Of a stretch of 64,000 nucleotides of DNA, positions 44,767 to 52,518 are shown piece after piece. Origin of the DNA: an uncultured Clostridia bacterium. GTDB lineage: Bacteria > Bacillota > Clostridia > TANB77 > CAG-508. Within the stretch, counting starts at the first letter, position 1. Each line of letters opens with the position of its first letter. The position numbers and the translations under genes were made by a program. The notes under the pieces are model-generated. The model was not told where the DNA came from. It searched no databases and saw only the letters and a program-made list of their open reading frames with translations. The stretch covers positions 62,001 through 126,000 of the forward strand of contig CAKOWY010000002.1 in NCBI GenBank assembly GCA_934129895.1, in the 5' to 3' direction.

Positions 44767-44801
44767 TTTTTTCTTCCTTTCTTCATGTATAATCATGTAA
44801 G

Positions 44802-44829
44802 ATTATATCATTTATTGGGAGAAAATCAA
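44802..44829 (-). promoter_or_regulatory. Promoter of the helicase-loader operon
   Basis: Minus-strand TTGATT (44824-44829), 16-base spacer, TATAAT (44802-44807), ~35 bases before the start codon. Confidence 0.7.
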
Positions 44830-44853
44830 GTAAAAAAATTAAAGTTTTTATTA

Positions 44854-45139
44854 TTAATATTTTTTATATAAATATAATTTTGGTCTAAAAATATATTTTA
44901 GAATATATTTTAAAACATATAAAATTGGTTCACCGAAAAAATCCAATAAAACTAAAAATTGTTATTGGAAAACAAAAAGAAATTAATAAAAAAATTCGTA
45001 TATTCCAATTTTTAAAAAATAATTTTAAAATAAAAAATATAAATAAATACCAAATTATATTAAAAAATATTGTAGAATAATCTAATATACCTAAAAATTT
45101 ATTTTTAAAATTATAATTTTGTGGAATTATAAAATTCAT
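44854..45139 (-). CDS. PrgI/VirB3-like protein interrupted at a CGG +1 frameshift site
   Basis: ATG 45139 follows AAAGGAG. In frame zero the protein ends after 69 residues at TTT-TTT-CGG-TGA (stop at 44930). Skipping the C of CGG gives GGT-GAA-CCA and a further 26 codons to a stop at 44854. The tail GEPILYVLKYILKYIFRPKL followed by YLYKKY is the conserved cytoplasmic end expected for this family. Two membrane helices precede it. The 94-residue shifted product is complete; the unshifted one lacks its tail. P-site UUU can re-pair on UUC after a +1 slip. Confidence 0.72.
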
Positions 45140-45163
45140 AAAACTCCTTTCTAAATTTTATTA

Positions 45164-46036
45164 TTATTTTTTTAATAAATTATTCACATTTTGTGAAATA
45201 TTTGTGGAAACACCACCCAAAAATTCATGTACAAGAGAATTGGATTTTATTAATGCAAATATGGCACCAATATAAATAAATTTTGTTATTAAATTTTTTG
45301 AAGAATAATCAATTGAAAATAATATTAATAAAACAATCGAAACAATAATTTGAATAAATAAAAGGGCGAATAAATTTCTTATCCATGTTTTAAAGAACCA
45401 AGAGGTATTTTCTAATATTAATGATAAAAAAGCAAATGGAGTAAGTAAAATAAATATTTTTACCATTATATATCTAAATGAATATGTAAAAACTAAATTT
45501 AAAAGCGAAGTAGAAATAGTTGCTTTTATTATTCCTTCTAGAGAAAAAATATTTAATGTAGAATTATTATCTGAAGAGAATTTATTTATTTCGGAAAGTA
45601 ATTCTGAAAAACAAATATTTTTATTAAATAAATTTTCTCCAATACTTCTAATAGCTAAAGTAATATTTGATGTAAAATTCAATAATTCATTAATAAAAAA
45701 ATATGAATAATTTATAAGTAATCCAAAAATAAAAATTTTAAAAATAAAATGAATTGGATTTTCTATTTGAGAATAATAAAAATGTGAAAATAAATATTTA
45801 ATTGAATAATATAAAACAAATCCAAATAATAAGGAATTACAAATTAATGTGATTCCAGATTGAGCAGAATTGCCTAAAATTTTTTCAAAAAAAGAATCAG
45901 AAATAATATTTGAATTGATAAATGTTATATCATCTAAAATATTGTATAAATTATTATCGATTGATGAAAATAAATTTTTGAAAATTGTATTAATAGTTTC
46001 AATTATTACATTTGTAACATTTTGAGTTGAATCCAT
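45164..46036 (-). CDS. VirB6/TrbL-like polytopic membrane protein
   Basis: 290 residues with about six membrane helices and a TrbL-like core (IMVKIFILLTPFAFLSLILE, NTSWFFKTWIRNLFALLFIQ). Much shorter than the three giant VirB6-like proteins of the left operon: no large extracytoplasmic or C-terminal domain. AGGAGG ribosome site. Between virB2-like and virB3-like genes, the normal order. Confidence 0.8.
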   Translation of the reverse strand: MDSTQNVTNVIIETINTIFKNLFSSIDNNLYNILDDITFINSNIISDSFFEKILGNSAQSGITLICNSLLFGFVLYYSIKYLFSHFYYSQIENPIHFIFKIFIFGLLINYSYFFINELLNFTSNITLAIRSIGENLFNKNICFSELLSEINKFSSDNNSTLNIFSLEGIIKATISTSLLNLVFTYSFRYIMVKIFILLTPFAFLSLILENTSWFFKTWIRNLFALLFIQIIVSIVLLILFSIDYSSKNLITKFIYIGAIFALIKSNSLVHEFLGGVSTNISQNVNNLLKK

Positions 46037-46044
46037 TAAACCTC

Positions 46045-46362
46045 CTAGCTAATTAATGATTGAATAGCAGATAATATTAGATCCGCAGCAAGGATAAATG
46101 CATAAGAAAATAAAGAACCAGTTATCAATTTCTTTCCAGTTCTTATTTTTTCTTCATCTCCAAAACTGAATTTTCTCATCAATGCTCCCGAACATATTGC
46201 GACTGCAGCAGCAGGAGTAGATATTTTTATAATCCATGTTTCTATTTCTTCGAAAGCATTTGTAAGTTTTCCAATTAATTTGGGAGTTGAAGCTTGAACT
46301 TTGCAAATTAAAATAAACAATAAAAAAATAAATAATAAGAAAATAAAATAAATTTTTTTCAT
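46045..46362 (-). CDS. VirB2-like pilin/channel subunit
   Basis: 105 residues. Signal peptide ending near KVQAS, then two hydrophobic helices (about 42-60 and 82-102) separated by a charged loop MRKFSFGDEEKIRTGKK. Topology and loop are those of VirB2/TrbC-like subunits of Gram-positive T4SS. GGAGG ribosome site. Confidence 0.78.
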   Translation of the reverse strand: MKKIYFIFLLFIFLLFILICKVQASTPKLIGKLTNAFEEIETWIIKISTPAAAVAICSGALMRKFSFGDEEKIRTGKKLITGSLFSYAFILAADLILSAIQSLIS

Positions 46363-46420
46363 TTAACCTCCAATCATATTTTAATTAAAAATTAATTAAA
46401 ATATTAATTAATTTTATTTT

Positions 46421-48145
46421 TTACTTAAAATATGGAAACATTTGTATTTTTGATGGTTTTAAAATTTTATTACCATCAGATAGAAATGCCAAACAAGTAA
46501 ATGTTTCTAAATTTTGAGTAAAAAAATTAGTATCAAAAATAAAATCATTTTGAGTGTATGTATTGTAACTTTCTGTTATATTTGAATTTTTTGAATTTAA
46601 AGAATTTGTTATATAATTAAAATGTGTTTCTTTAGCGTTTTCAGAAATTGTTGAAGAAACTTTTTCTTTTTCTTCTTTTCCAAGTTGTTTTTGTGCTTCT
46701 TCAATTGTATAAATATCATCTGTTCTAAACCATAATTTATTTATTAAATTTTGTGTAATTACTTTTACGGCATTTTCATCTTTTAAAGTATTATTTAGTG
46801 AAGAATAACTTTGGGTGGAGATAATATTTATACATTTGGCTTCACGACTTAATGAGAAAAAGTTGGCATCTGACTTAGTAACATATTCGGCATATTCATC
46901 ACAAATAAAAGCAGAAGGACGAGTTTTGTTATGTGACAAATTATACATTACTTCAGACTGAAAATCTAATTTTAAATATGCTGAAATTAATTTTGATAAA
47001 TTTTTATATTCAGCAATATTCATGTTTAAAACAACAATTTTTCCGTTTTTTAACATTGAACTAAAACCAGTAAAATTTAATTCGCTTTTTTTAGGACAAA
47101 ATGTTTTTGAGATATTATAATCGGAAATAAAAATATTTGTAATACGTGTAATTTCTGATTTTAAAATTGCAAGAGTTCGAGAATCAAGTGTATTAAACTC
47201 TTTTTCAAAAAAATCTAGGGCGGTATTCAATTCATAAATCTGTTCGGAATTAAATTGATTTTTACTAAAAAAAATTCTTATTTTTTCTAATTTTGATTTA
47301 TAATATGTTGGAACTGTAATTAATTTATGCAATTCTGTAAATGTTACATAGCCATTATTATATAGTCTACAAAGTTTTATTGCTTCTGTTAAAATTTGCT
47401 CTGATTTATCTATCCAAAAAGATTCAGAATTATTTTCTGAAAATAATAATAGAATTGTTTTTAATCTATTGGCTAAAACCGAAGGTTTTAAATTTGGTTT
47501 ATGTAATGGATTATATTTTATTTTTGAATTTATTCCAATTTCAATTAAATCATTTATTAAATTATATTTTTTTAATAAATTTTTTACATAATAGAAATAA
47601 TTTCCTTTTACATCTAATATTAAAATTGGAATTTTATTTTTTTGATTTAAAAAATTATATTTTATTAATTGTTCTGTAAATGGATACATTGCAGAAGAAG
47701 TTTTTCCGGTTCCAATTGTGCCAGTTATTAAAAAATTTTGAAATAATCCAGATTGGGGAATAATTATATTTTTTTGTGAATTAATTTCTTTTCCAATAAT
47801 TAATTTGATTTTTTGCTCATTTTCTGAAATTGGGTTAAAATTGGGATTTATTTTTTCTTTTTTTGATTTTAAAGTAAGAAGTGAAATAAATTTTTCAATA
47901 ATAAAATTATATTTATTAATAAAAAAATTAAAAATGATTAAATTAGAAAAAAATGATAAAAATATAAATGTTGATTTTAAAAATGTCCAAATATATGAAT
48001 TTTTCTCATAAATATCAAAAGGGTGTAAACCAAATGGTATTATTATTTCAGAAGAAAAATATATTGGGTAAAAAAGAATATATAAACAAATACATGAAAA
48101 AATAGAATATAAAATAATAATAAATAATTTTTTTATATGCTTCAC
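46421..48145 (-). CDS. VirD4/TraG-family coupling ATPase
   Basis: About 571-574 residues. Two N-terminal membrane helices (about 5-30 and 48-75), Walker A in FLITGTIGTGKTSSAMYPFT (about residue 135), Walker B-like PSAFICDEYAEYVTKSDANF and the STQSYSSL motif. VirD4 proteins recruit substrates to the T4SS. Start: GTG 48145 lies within the ribosome site AGAGGTG; by spacing (8 bases) the codon in start position is ATA 48136 (ATA-AAA-AAA-TTA). No relaxase is encoded near it. Confidence 0.85.
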   Translation of the reverse strand: MKHIKKLFIIILYSIFSCICLYILFYPIYFSSEIIIPFGLHPFDIYEKNSYIWTFLKSTFIFLSFFSNLIIFNFFINKYNFIIEKFISLLTLKSKKEKINPNFNPISENEQKIKLIIGKEINSQKNIIIPQSGLFQNFLITGTIGTGKTSSAMYPFTEQLIKYNFLNQKNKIPILILDVKGNYFYYVKNLLKKYNLINDLIEIGINSKIKYNPLHKPNLKPSVLANRLKTILLLFSENNSESFWIDKSEQILTEAIKLCRLYNNGYVTFTELHKLITVPTYYKSKLEKIRIFFSKNQFNSEQIYELNTALDFFEKEFNTLDSRTLAILKSEITRITNIFISDYNISKTFCPKKSELNFTGFSSMLKNGKIVVLNMNIAEYKNLSKLISAYLKLDFQSEVMYNLSHNKTRPSAFICDEYAEYVTKSDANFFSLSREAKCINIISTQSYSSLNNTLKDENAVKVITQNLINKLWFRTDDIYTIEEAQKQLGKEEKEKVSSTISENAKETHFNYITNSLNSKNSNITESYNTYTQNDFIFDTNFFTQNLETFTCLAFLSDGNKILKPSKIQMFPYFK

Positions 48146-48160
48146 CTCTTCAAAATAATA

Positions 48161-48313
48161 TTATTTATTATTGGATAAATTTTTCTTTAATTTTAATTTT
48201 GAACCTTGTAAGTTATGGAAAAGTTTCATATCAAAAAAAGTGTAAATAAAATAGAAAAAAATAAAAAAATTAAAAAAATAAATAATGAAAAAAATATAGA
48301 TTAATTTTGAAAT
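48161..48313 (-). CDS. Small membrane protein heading the second T4SS-like operon, AUU apparent start
   Basis: A 50-codon frame from ATT 48313, 8 bases after AGGCGG and just downstream of a promoter. The product begins with one very hydrophobic Phe/Ile/Tyr segment of ~27 residues (SKLIYIFFIIYFFNFFIFFY) and ends in a basic tail HNLQGSKLKLKKNLSNNK. The GTG inside the ribosome site (48322) is also in frame. Its position, promoter and clean membrane-plus-basic-tail design suggest a real gene, but no homology is recognised. Confidence 0.45.
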   Translation of the reverse strand: MSKLIYIFFIIYFFNFFIFFYFIYTFFDMKLFHNLQGSKLKLKKNLSNNK

Positions 48314-48337
48314 AAAAATCACCGCCTATTAAAATTA

Positions 48338-48366
48338 ATGATATAATAAAAAAAATTAAATGTCTA
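48338..48366 (-). promoter_or_regulatory. Probable promoter of the virD4 operon
   Basis: Minus-strand TAGACA (48361-48366), 17-base spacer, TATCAT (48338-48343), leaving a leader of about 20 bases. The stretch 48367-48530 is A/T-rich and shows no gene. Confidence 0.5.
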
Positions 48367-48531
48367 TACTTTTCTAAAAATAAAATAAAAAGAATATGAC
48401 AAAAAAATACAAAAAATAATATTATTTTTATATAATTTAATAACAAATGTAAATAATTAATTTGTTATATAACAATTTTAAGAATGGGTAATATTAGTTG
48501 ATATATGAAAAAGTGAATTTTATAAAATATC

Positions 48532-48560
48532 TTGATTTTTTTCTGAAAATATAGTAGAAT
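48532..48560 (+). promoter_or_regulatory. Promoter of the DUF1858 gene
   Basis: TTGATT (48532-48537), 17-base spacer, TAGAAT (48555-48560), 50 bases before the start. Confidence 0.6.
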
Positions 48561-48610
48561 AAATAATCAAAAAACAAGATATACTATATAATGAAGAAAG
48601 GAATGAAAAT

Positions 48611-48802
48611 ATGAAATTTAATAAAGATACAAAAATTGGTGAAATTTTAGAAGTTGCACCAGAAAAAGCAGACATATTAATTGAAATAGGAATGCATTGT
48701 TTAGGATGTCCAGCATCACAAATGGAAACATTAGAAGAAGCTTGTGAAGTACATGGAATAGATGTTGAAGAAGTTGTAAATAAACTAAATGAAGAAAACT
48801 AA
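48611..48802 (+). CDS. DUF1858 domain protein
   Basis: 63 residues starting MKFNKDTKIGEILEVAPEKA and containing GMHCLGCPASQMETLEEAC, the Cys-x2-Cys-containing core of DUF1858, a small domain often found alone or fused to ScdA/hybrid-cluster-type proteins. Likely role in redox or Fe-S/NO chemistry is inference from the family. Good ribosome site (AAAGGAATGAAAAT). Confidence 0.9.
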   Translation: MKFNKDTKIGEILEVAPEKADILIEIGMHCLGCPASQMETLEEACEVHGIDVEEVVNKLNEEN

Positions 48803-48867
48803 TAGCATGTAATTTGAGACAAATTTCAACAAAAAATAAAAAAATTTAAAAAATTTTAAAAAATGTA

Positions 48868-48896
48868 TTGACAAACAAAAAAGATTGTAGTATTAT
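48868..48896 (+). promoter_or_regulatory. Promoter of the tRNA-Lys-Glu-Thr operon
   Basis: Consensus TTGACA (48868-48873), 17-base spacer, TATTAT (48891-48896), 30 bases before the first tRNA. Confidence 0.85.
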
Positions 48897-48925
48897 AATT
48901 AAGCATTGTTCAATACATTGCTTAC

Positions 48926-49001
48926 GGGCTATTAGCTCAGGTGGTAGAGCACTTGACTTTTAATCAAGTTGTCCCGCGTTCGAGTCGCGGATAGCTCACC
49001 A
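48926..49001 (+). tRNA. tRNA-Lys (anticodon UUU)
   Basis: 76 nt, acceptor GGGCTAT/ATAGCTC, anticodon loop CTTTTAA, T-loop TTCGAGT, CCA encoded. Confidence 0.96.
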
Positions 49002-49011
49002 AAGAATAAAG

Positions 49012-49040
49012 GAATTCTAATTTGAATAAAATTAGAATTC
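49012..49040. repeat. Hairpin between tRNA-Lys and tRNA-Glu
   Basis: Perfect 12-bp arms GAATTCTAATTT/AAATTAGAATTC with a 5-base loop and no U-tract; likely a processing or spacer structure in the tRNA precursor. Confidence 0.65.
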
Positions 49041-49050
49041 TATAATTTAT

Positions 49051-49125
49051 GGCCCCGTGGTCAAGCGGTTAAGACACCGCCCTTTCACGGCGGAGTCATG
49101 GGTTCGATTCCCGTCGGGGTCACCA
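49051..49125 (+). tRNA. tRNA-Glu (anticodon UUC)
   Basis: 75 nt, acceptor GGCCCCG/CGGGGTC, anticodon loop CTTTCAC, T-loop TTCGATT, CCA encoded. Confidence 0.96.
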
Positions 49126-49127
49126 TT

Positions 49128-49204
49128 GCCACTTTAGCTCAGCTGGCCAGAGCACCGCACTTGTAATGCGGGGGTCCCCAGTTCGAATCTGGGAAGTGGC
49201 TCCA
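49128..49204 (+). tRNA. tRNA-Thr (anticodon UGU)
   Basis: 77 nt, acceptor GCCACTT/AAGTGGC, anticodon loop CTTGTAA, T-loop TTCGAAT, CCA encoded; only two bases after tRNA-Glu. Confidence 0.96.
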
Positions 49205-49207
49205 TAC

Positions 49208-49251
49208 AAGGTCAATAGTTTTGAGGTTACTCTTAATTATTGGCTTTTTTT
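49208..49251 (+). terminator. Terminator of the tRNA operon
   Basis: A 13-bp stem (49208-49220 with right arm ending at the T-run) containing three G-U pairs, then seven T. Confidence 0.75.
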
Positions 49252-49318
49252 ATATTTGTATTATTGCTAAAACAATATAAGTGTGATAATATAAAAGAAA
49301 AATGAAAGGAAAATATAG

Positions 49319-50038
49319 ATGAACAAGGTTGTGTTGATTACGGGAGCTTCCAGAGGAATTGGCAGAGAAATAGCAATTGAATTGGAAAAAGTAGGATATC
49401 AGGTAATAGCTAATTACAATAAATCAGAACAAAAAGCAAAAGAGCTACAAGTAGAATATAATGATATAGATATTTATAAGGCAGATGTATCTAATAGAAA
49501 AGAAGTCCATGAAATGATTGAATATGTATTATCAAAATATAAAAGAATTGATGTATTAATAAATAATGCAGGAATTTCGATGAGTGGAGTATTTACGGAT
49601 GTTACAGATGAAGAATGGAATAGAATTATGAGTAATAATTTATATTCTGTTTTTTGTACAACACAAGAAGTATTACCAGATATGATTAATAGAAAAGAAG
49701 GATGTATTATTAATATTTCTTCTATATGGGGAATGGTAGGAAGTTCATGTGAAACAATATATTCAGTTACAAAAGCTGGAATTGATGGTTTAACAAAATC
49801 TCTTGCTAAAGAGTTAGGTCCTTCAAATATTAGGGTTAATTCAATAGCCCCAGGAATAATAGATACAGAGATGAATAATTGTTATACAGAGGAAGAAATC
49901 AAAGAGATTAAAGAAGAAATCCCACTTGAAAGAATTGGCAAAAAAGTAGATATTGCAAAATGTGTGAAATGGCTTATAGATGATGATTATACAACAGGCC
50001 AAGTTATTTCAATAAATGGCGGATGGGTTATAAGATAA
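49319..50038 (+). CDS. Short-chain dehydrogenase/reductase, FabG-like
   Basis: 239 residues with the SDR cofactor motif LITGASRGIGREIA (residues 6-19), NNAG motif INNAGISMSG, the catalytic Ser in NISSIWG and the YxxxK pair in YSVTKAG. C-terminal GQVISINGGWVIR. The fold and length fit 3-oxoacyl-ACP reductase (FabG), but the gene stands alone, so another NAD(P)H-dependent reductase is possible. Own terminator at 50051-50085. Confidence 0.9.
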   Translation: MNKVVLITGASRGIGREIAIELEKVGYQVIANYNKSEQKAKELQVEYNDIDIYKADVSNRKEVHEMIEYVLSKYKRIDVLINNAGISMSGVFTDVTDEEWNRIMSNNLYSVFCTTQEVLPDMINRKEGCIINISSIWGMVGSSCETIYSVTKAGIDGLTKSLAKELGPSNIRVNSIAPGIIDTEMNNCYTEEEIKEIKEEIPLERIGKKVDIAKCVKWLIDDDYTTGQVISINGGWVIR

Positions 50039-50050
50039 ATTATGATAATG

Positions 50051-50085
50051 AAAAAAGACTAAAATGAAAAACTTTAGTCTTTTTT
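50051..50085. terminator. Bidirectional terminator
   Basis: 13-bp arms AAAAAAGACTAAA/TTTAGTCTTTTTT with a 9-base loop, between converging genes. Confidence 0.9.
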
Positions 50086-50094
50086 TGTTATATA

Positions 50095-50565
50095 CTAATT
50101 ATTTGATGTTAAATGTTTTCTATAATTACCAGAAATAATTTTTGGAAGATATGTTATTATTTTATATACAGCTAATCTTATTTTTTTACTCCATAAATAT
50201 GTTTTCCTTAATTTTTTTGCGTTTCCAAGTGAAACTGGTTCGTCTTCTAAAGTTATTAGTTCAACAGGCTTTTTTTCTATAAGAAATGAATAATTTTGAC
50301 CATTATTATTATCCCATTCATTGTTTTCGTTACAAAAACAAAAATTAAAAGTATCAAATTCGCCTAATTCAATTTCAGTTTGAAAACCTAATTCTGTTTT
50401 AACCATACTAATATTTGTTTGATTTTCCCAATTATTGTTAAATCCATAATGTATAAATACTTCTTTTGATTCATCTTGAAAAAATTTTCCTGTATAAGAT
50501 ATCTTTATTTTGCTATTTTCAACGAGTTTATCTGTGTTGAAAAAGATATTTTTTACTAATTCCAT
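50095..50565 (-). CDS. Protein with a starch-binding (CBM25/CBM53-like) module
   Basis: 156 residues with no signal peptide. Residues ~15-95 resemble carbohydrate-binding module families 25/53, with VFIHYGFNNNWENQ, an aromatic strand FNFCFCNENNEWDNNNGQNY and the typical WDNNNGxNY end. The C-terminal ~50 residues are basic and amphipathic. A stand-alone cytoplasmic module like this may bind glycogen or starch. The 238-base gap to the next gene (50566-50803) holds only the VanW-gene promoter. Confidence 0.75.
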   Translation of the reverse strand: MELVKNIFFNTDKLVENSKIKISYTGKFFQDESKEVFIHYGFNNNWENQTNISMVKTELGFQTEIELGEFDTFNFCFCNENNEWDNNNGQNYSFLIEKKPVELITLEDEPVSLGNAKKLRKTYLWSKKIRLAVYKIITYLPKIISGNYRKHLTSNN

Positions 50566-50747
50566 TTTGAAACTCCTTATCTTTTGATATCGTCTATTAT
50601 AATATTTTATTTTACAATATTCAAGTATTTTTTATAAAAAAATGTAAAAACATAGATGATGAATTATGTAAATTACAATTTTAAAACAAAAATGAATAAA
50701 AAAGCCTTAAAAACATATTAATTATAAAGAAAATTTATTAAAAAAGA

Positions 50748-50776
50748 TTGCCAAATTCTTGAAAATATGGTATTAT
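50748..50776 (+). promoter_or_regulatory. Promoter of the VanW-domain gene
   Basis: TTGCCA (50748-50753), 17-base spacer, TATTAT (50771-50776). Confidence 0.75.
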
Positions 50777-50803
50777 ATAAGGTGAGAAAAAAGGAGTTTT
50801 TGT

Positions 50804-52453
50804 ATGGTAGATTTGGATGTAAAAGAAAAAGAAGCAGAAAAATTAGAAGAAAACAAAGTTGAAGAACAAAAAGTAGAAATTCCCAAGGAGTTATCTTTAA
50901 ATTTAAACAATAAAAAAAATGGAAAAAAATGGGGGATAATAATAGCAACTATTGTATTATTACTCCTTATAATAATGTTTTCAACAATATTTGCATTGAT
51001 AAATGTGAATAATAACAAGATATTAAAAGGCATATTCATAGAAGATATTGAAGTGTCTGATTTAACAAAAGAAGAAGCTCAAAAAATGTTTGAAGAACTT
51101 ATATCGAAAAAAATGGAAAATGAGATTGTTTTTAAATATAAAGAATTAGAAACACCAATTACTTATGAAGCATTAGAAGTTAAGTTCAATATAGAAAATG
51201 CAATTGAACAAGCATATAACATAGGAAGAGATGGAAATTTATTTGAAAATAATTTTAATATATTAAAAACTTGGATAAACGGAGAAAAAGTTAAGTTAGA
51301 TCATTCTATAGATGAAGATGTTATAAGACAAGTGAGTGAAAATATAAATAATACTTCAGAAGATGCCGTTGTTGAGCCAAGTTATTATATTGAAGATAAT
51401 AATATTATAATTACAGCTGGAAAAAACGGAATAAAAGTAGATGAAGATATGCTAAAACAAGAAGTAGATAAAAATATTAGTATAAATTCAGATAATAGTG
51501 TTGTTATAGAAGTACCAGTTGTAAGTTCTGAACATGGTAAGATTGATTTAGAGAAGATTCATAATGAAATATATAAAGAAGTAAAAGATGCATATTATGT
51601 ACAAAATCCTTTTACAATATATCCTGAAGTTAATGGTGTAGATTTTGATATGGAAAATGCTAAAACAATTATAACTGAAAACAAAGAAGAATATACTATA
51701 CCTTTAATAATAACAAAAGCACAAAAGACAACACAAGATATAGGAACAGAAGCATTTCCTGATTTATTGGCAACATTTTCAACAAAGTATAATGCAGGAG
51801 ATAGAGATAGAACAACAAATTTGATATTAGCAGCACAAAAAATAAATGGAACAGTTTTATTACCAGGTGAAGAATTCTCATATAACAAAACTGTTGGAGA
51901 AAGAACAATAGAAGCAGGTTATAAAATGGCGGCAACATTTTCAAACGGAAAAGTTGTAGATGGACTAGGCGGAGGTATATGTCAAATTTCTTCAACATTG
52001 TATGATGCAGTTGTTATGGCAAATTTGCAAATAACCAAAAGAAGAAATCATCAATTTATAACATCATATTTACCAGGTGGTAAAGATGCAACAGTTGTAT
52101 GGGGATCACAAGATTTTAAGTTTATAAATTCCAGAAAATACCCAGTAAGAATTACAATGTCAGTATCTGGAGGAACAGCAACAGCACAAGTATGGGGATT
52201 AAAAGAAGAAGTAGAATATGATATTACAATAGAAAGTCAGAAAACTGCAACAATAGCATATACAACTCAATACATAAATGATCCATCATTACCAGAAGGA
52301 ACACAAGTAGTAAAACAAAATGGAAGTAATGGAAGCAAATATGAAGCATATAAAGTTATGAGATTAAATGGAGTTGTTGTTTCTAGAACACTTCTTTCAA
52401 AAGATACGTATAATGCGAAACAAAAGATTGTAAGAATAGGTACTAAAAAATAA
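50804..52453 (+). CDS. VanW family membrane-anchored cell-wall protein
   Basis: 549 residues: cytoplasmic Glu/Lys-rich N-terminus, one membrane helix (about 45-68), two repeats of a putative peptidoglycan-binding domain (PG_binding_4 type, about 70-300), then the VanW domain (about 320-460) with FATFSTKYNAGDRDRTTNL-like start, NGTVLLPGEEFSYNKTVGER and GGGICQISSTLYDAVV. A C-terminal G5-like beta segment follows. Such proteins act at the cell surface; exact role unknown. Confidence 0.9.
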   Translation: MVDLDVKEKEAEKLEENKVEEQKVEIPKELSLNLNNKKNGKKWGIIIATIVLLLLIIMFSTIFALINVNNNKILKGIFIEDIEVSDLTKEEAQKMFEELISKKMENEIVFKYKELETPITYEALEVKFNIENAIEQAYNIGRDGNLFENNFNILKTWINGEKVKLDHSIDEDVIRQVSENINNTSEDAVVEPSYYIEDNNIIITAGKNGIKVDEDMLKQEVDKNISINSDNSVVIEVPVVSSEHGKIDLEKIHNEIYKEVKDAYYVQNPFTIYPEVNGVDFDMENAKTIITENKEEYTIPLIITKAQKTTQDIGTEAFPDLLATFSTKYNAGDRDRTTNLILAAQKINGTVLLPGEEFSYNKTVGERTIEAGYKMAATFSNGKVVDGLGGGICQISSTLYDAVVMANLQITKRRNHQFITSYLPGGKDATVVWGSQDFKFINSRKYPVRITMSVSGGTATAQVWGLKEEVEYDITIESQKTATIAYTTQYINDPSLPEGTQVVKQNGSNGSKYEAYKVMRLNGVVVSRTLLSKDTYNAKQKIVRIGTKK

Positions 52454-52518
52454 GTAATTAACAAATGAAAAAATGAGTTTAAATAGAAGAATTTTCCAAG
52501 GAAAGGATGTAGAAAAAA

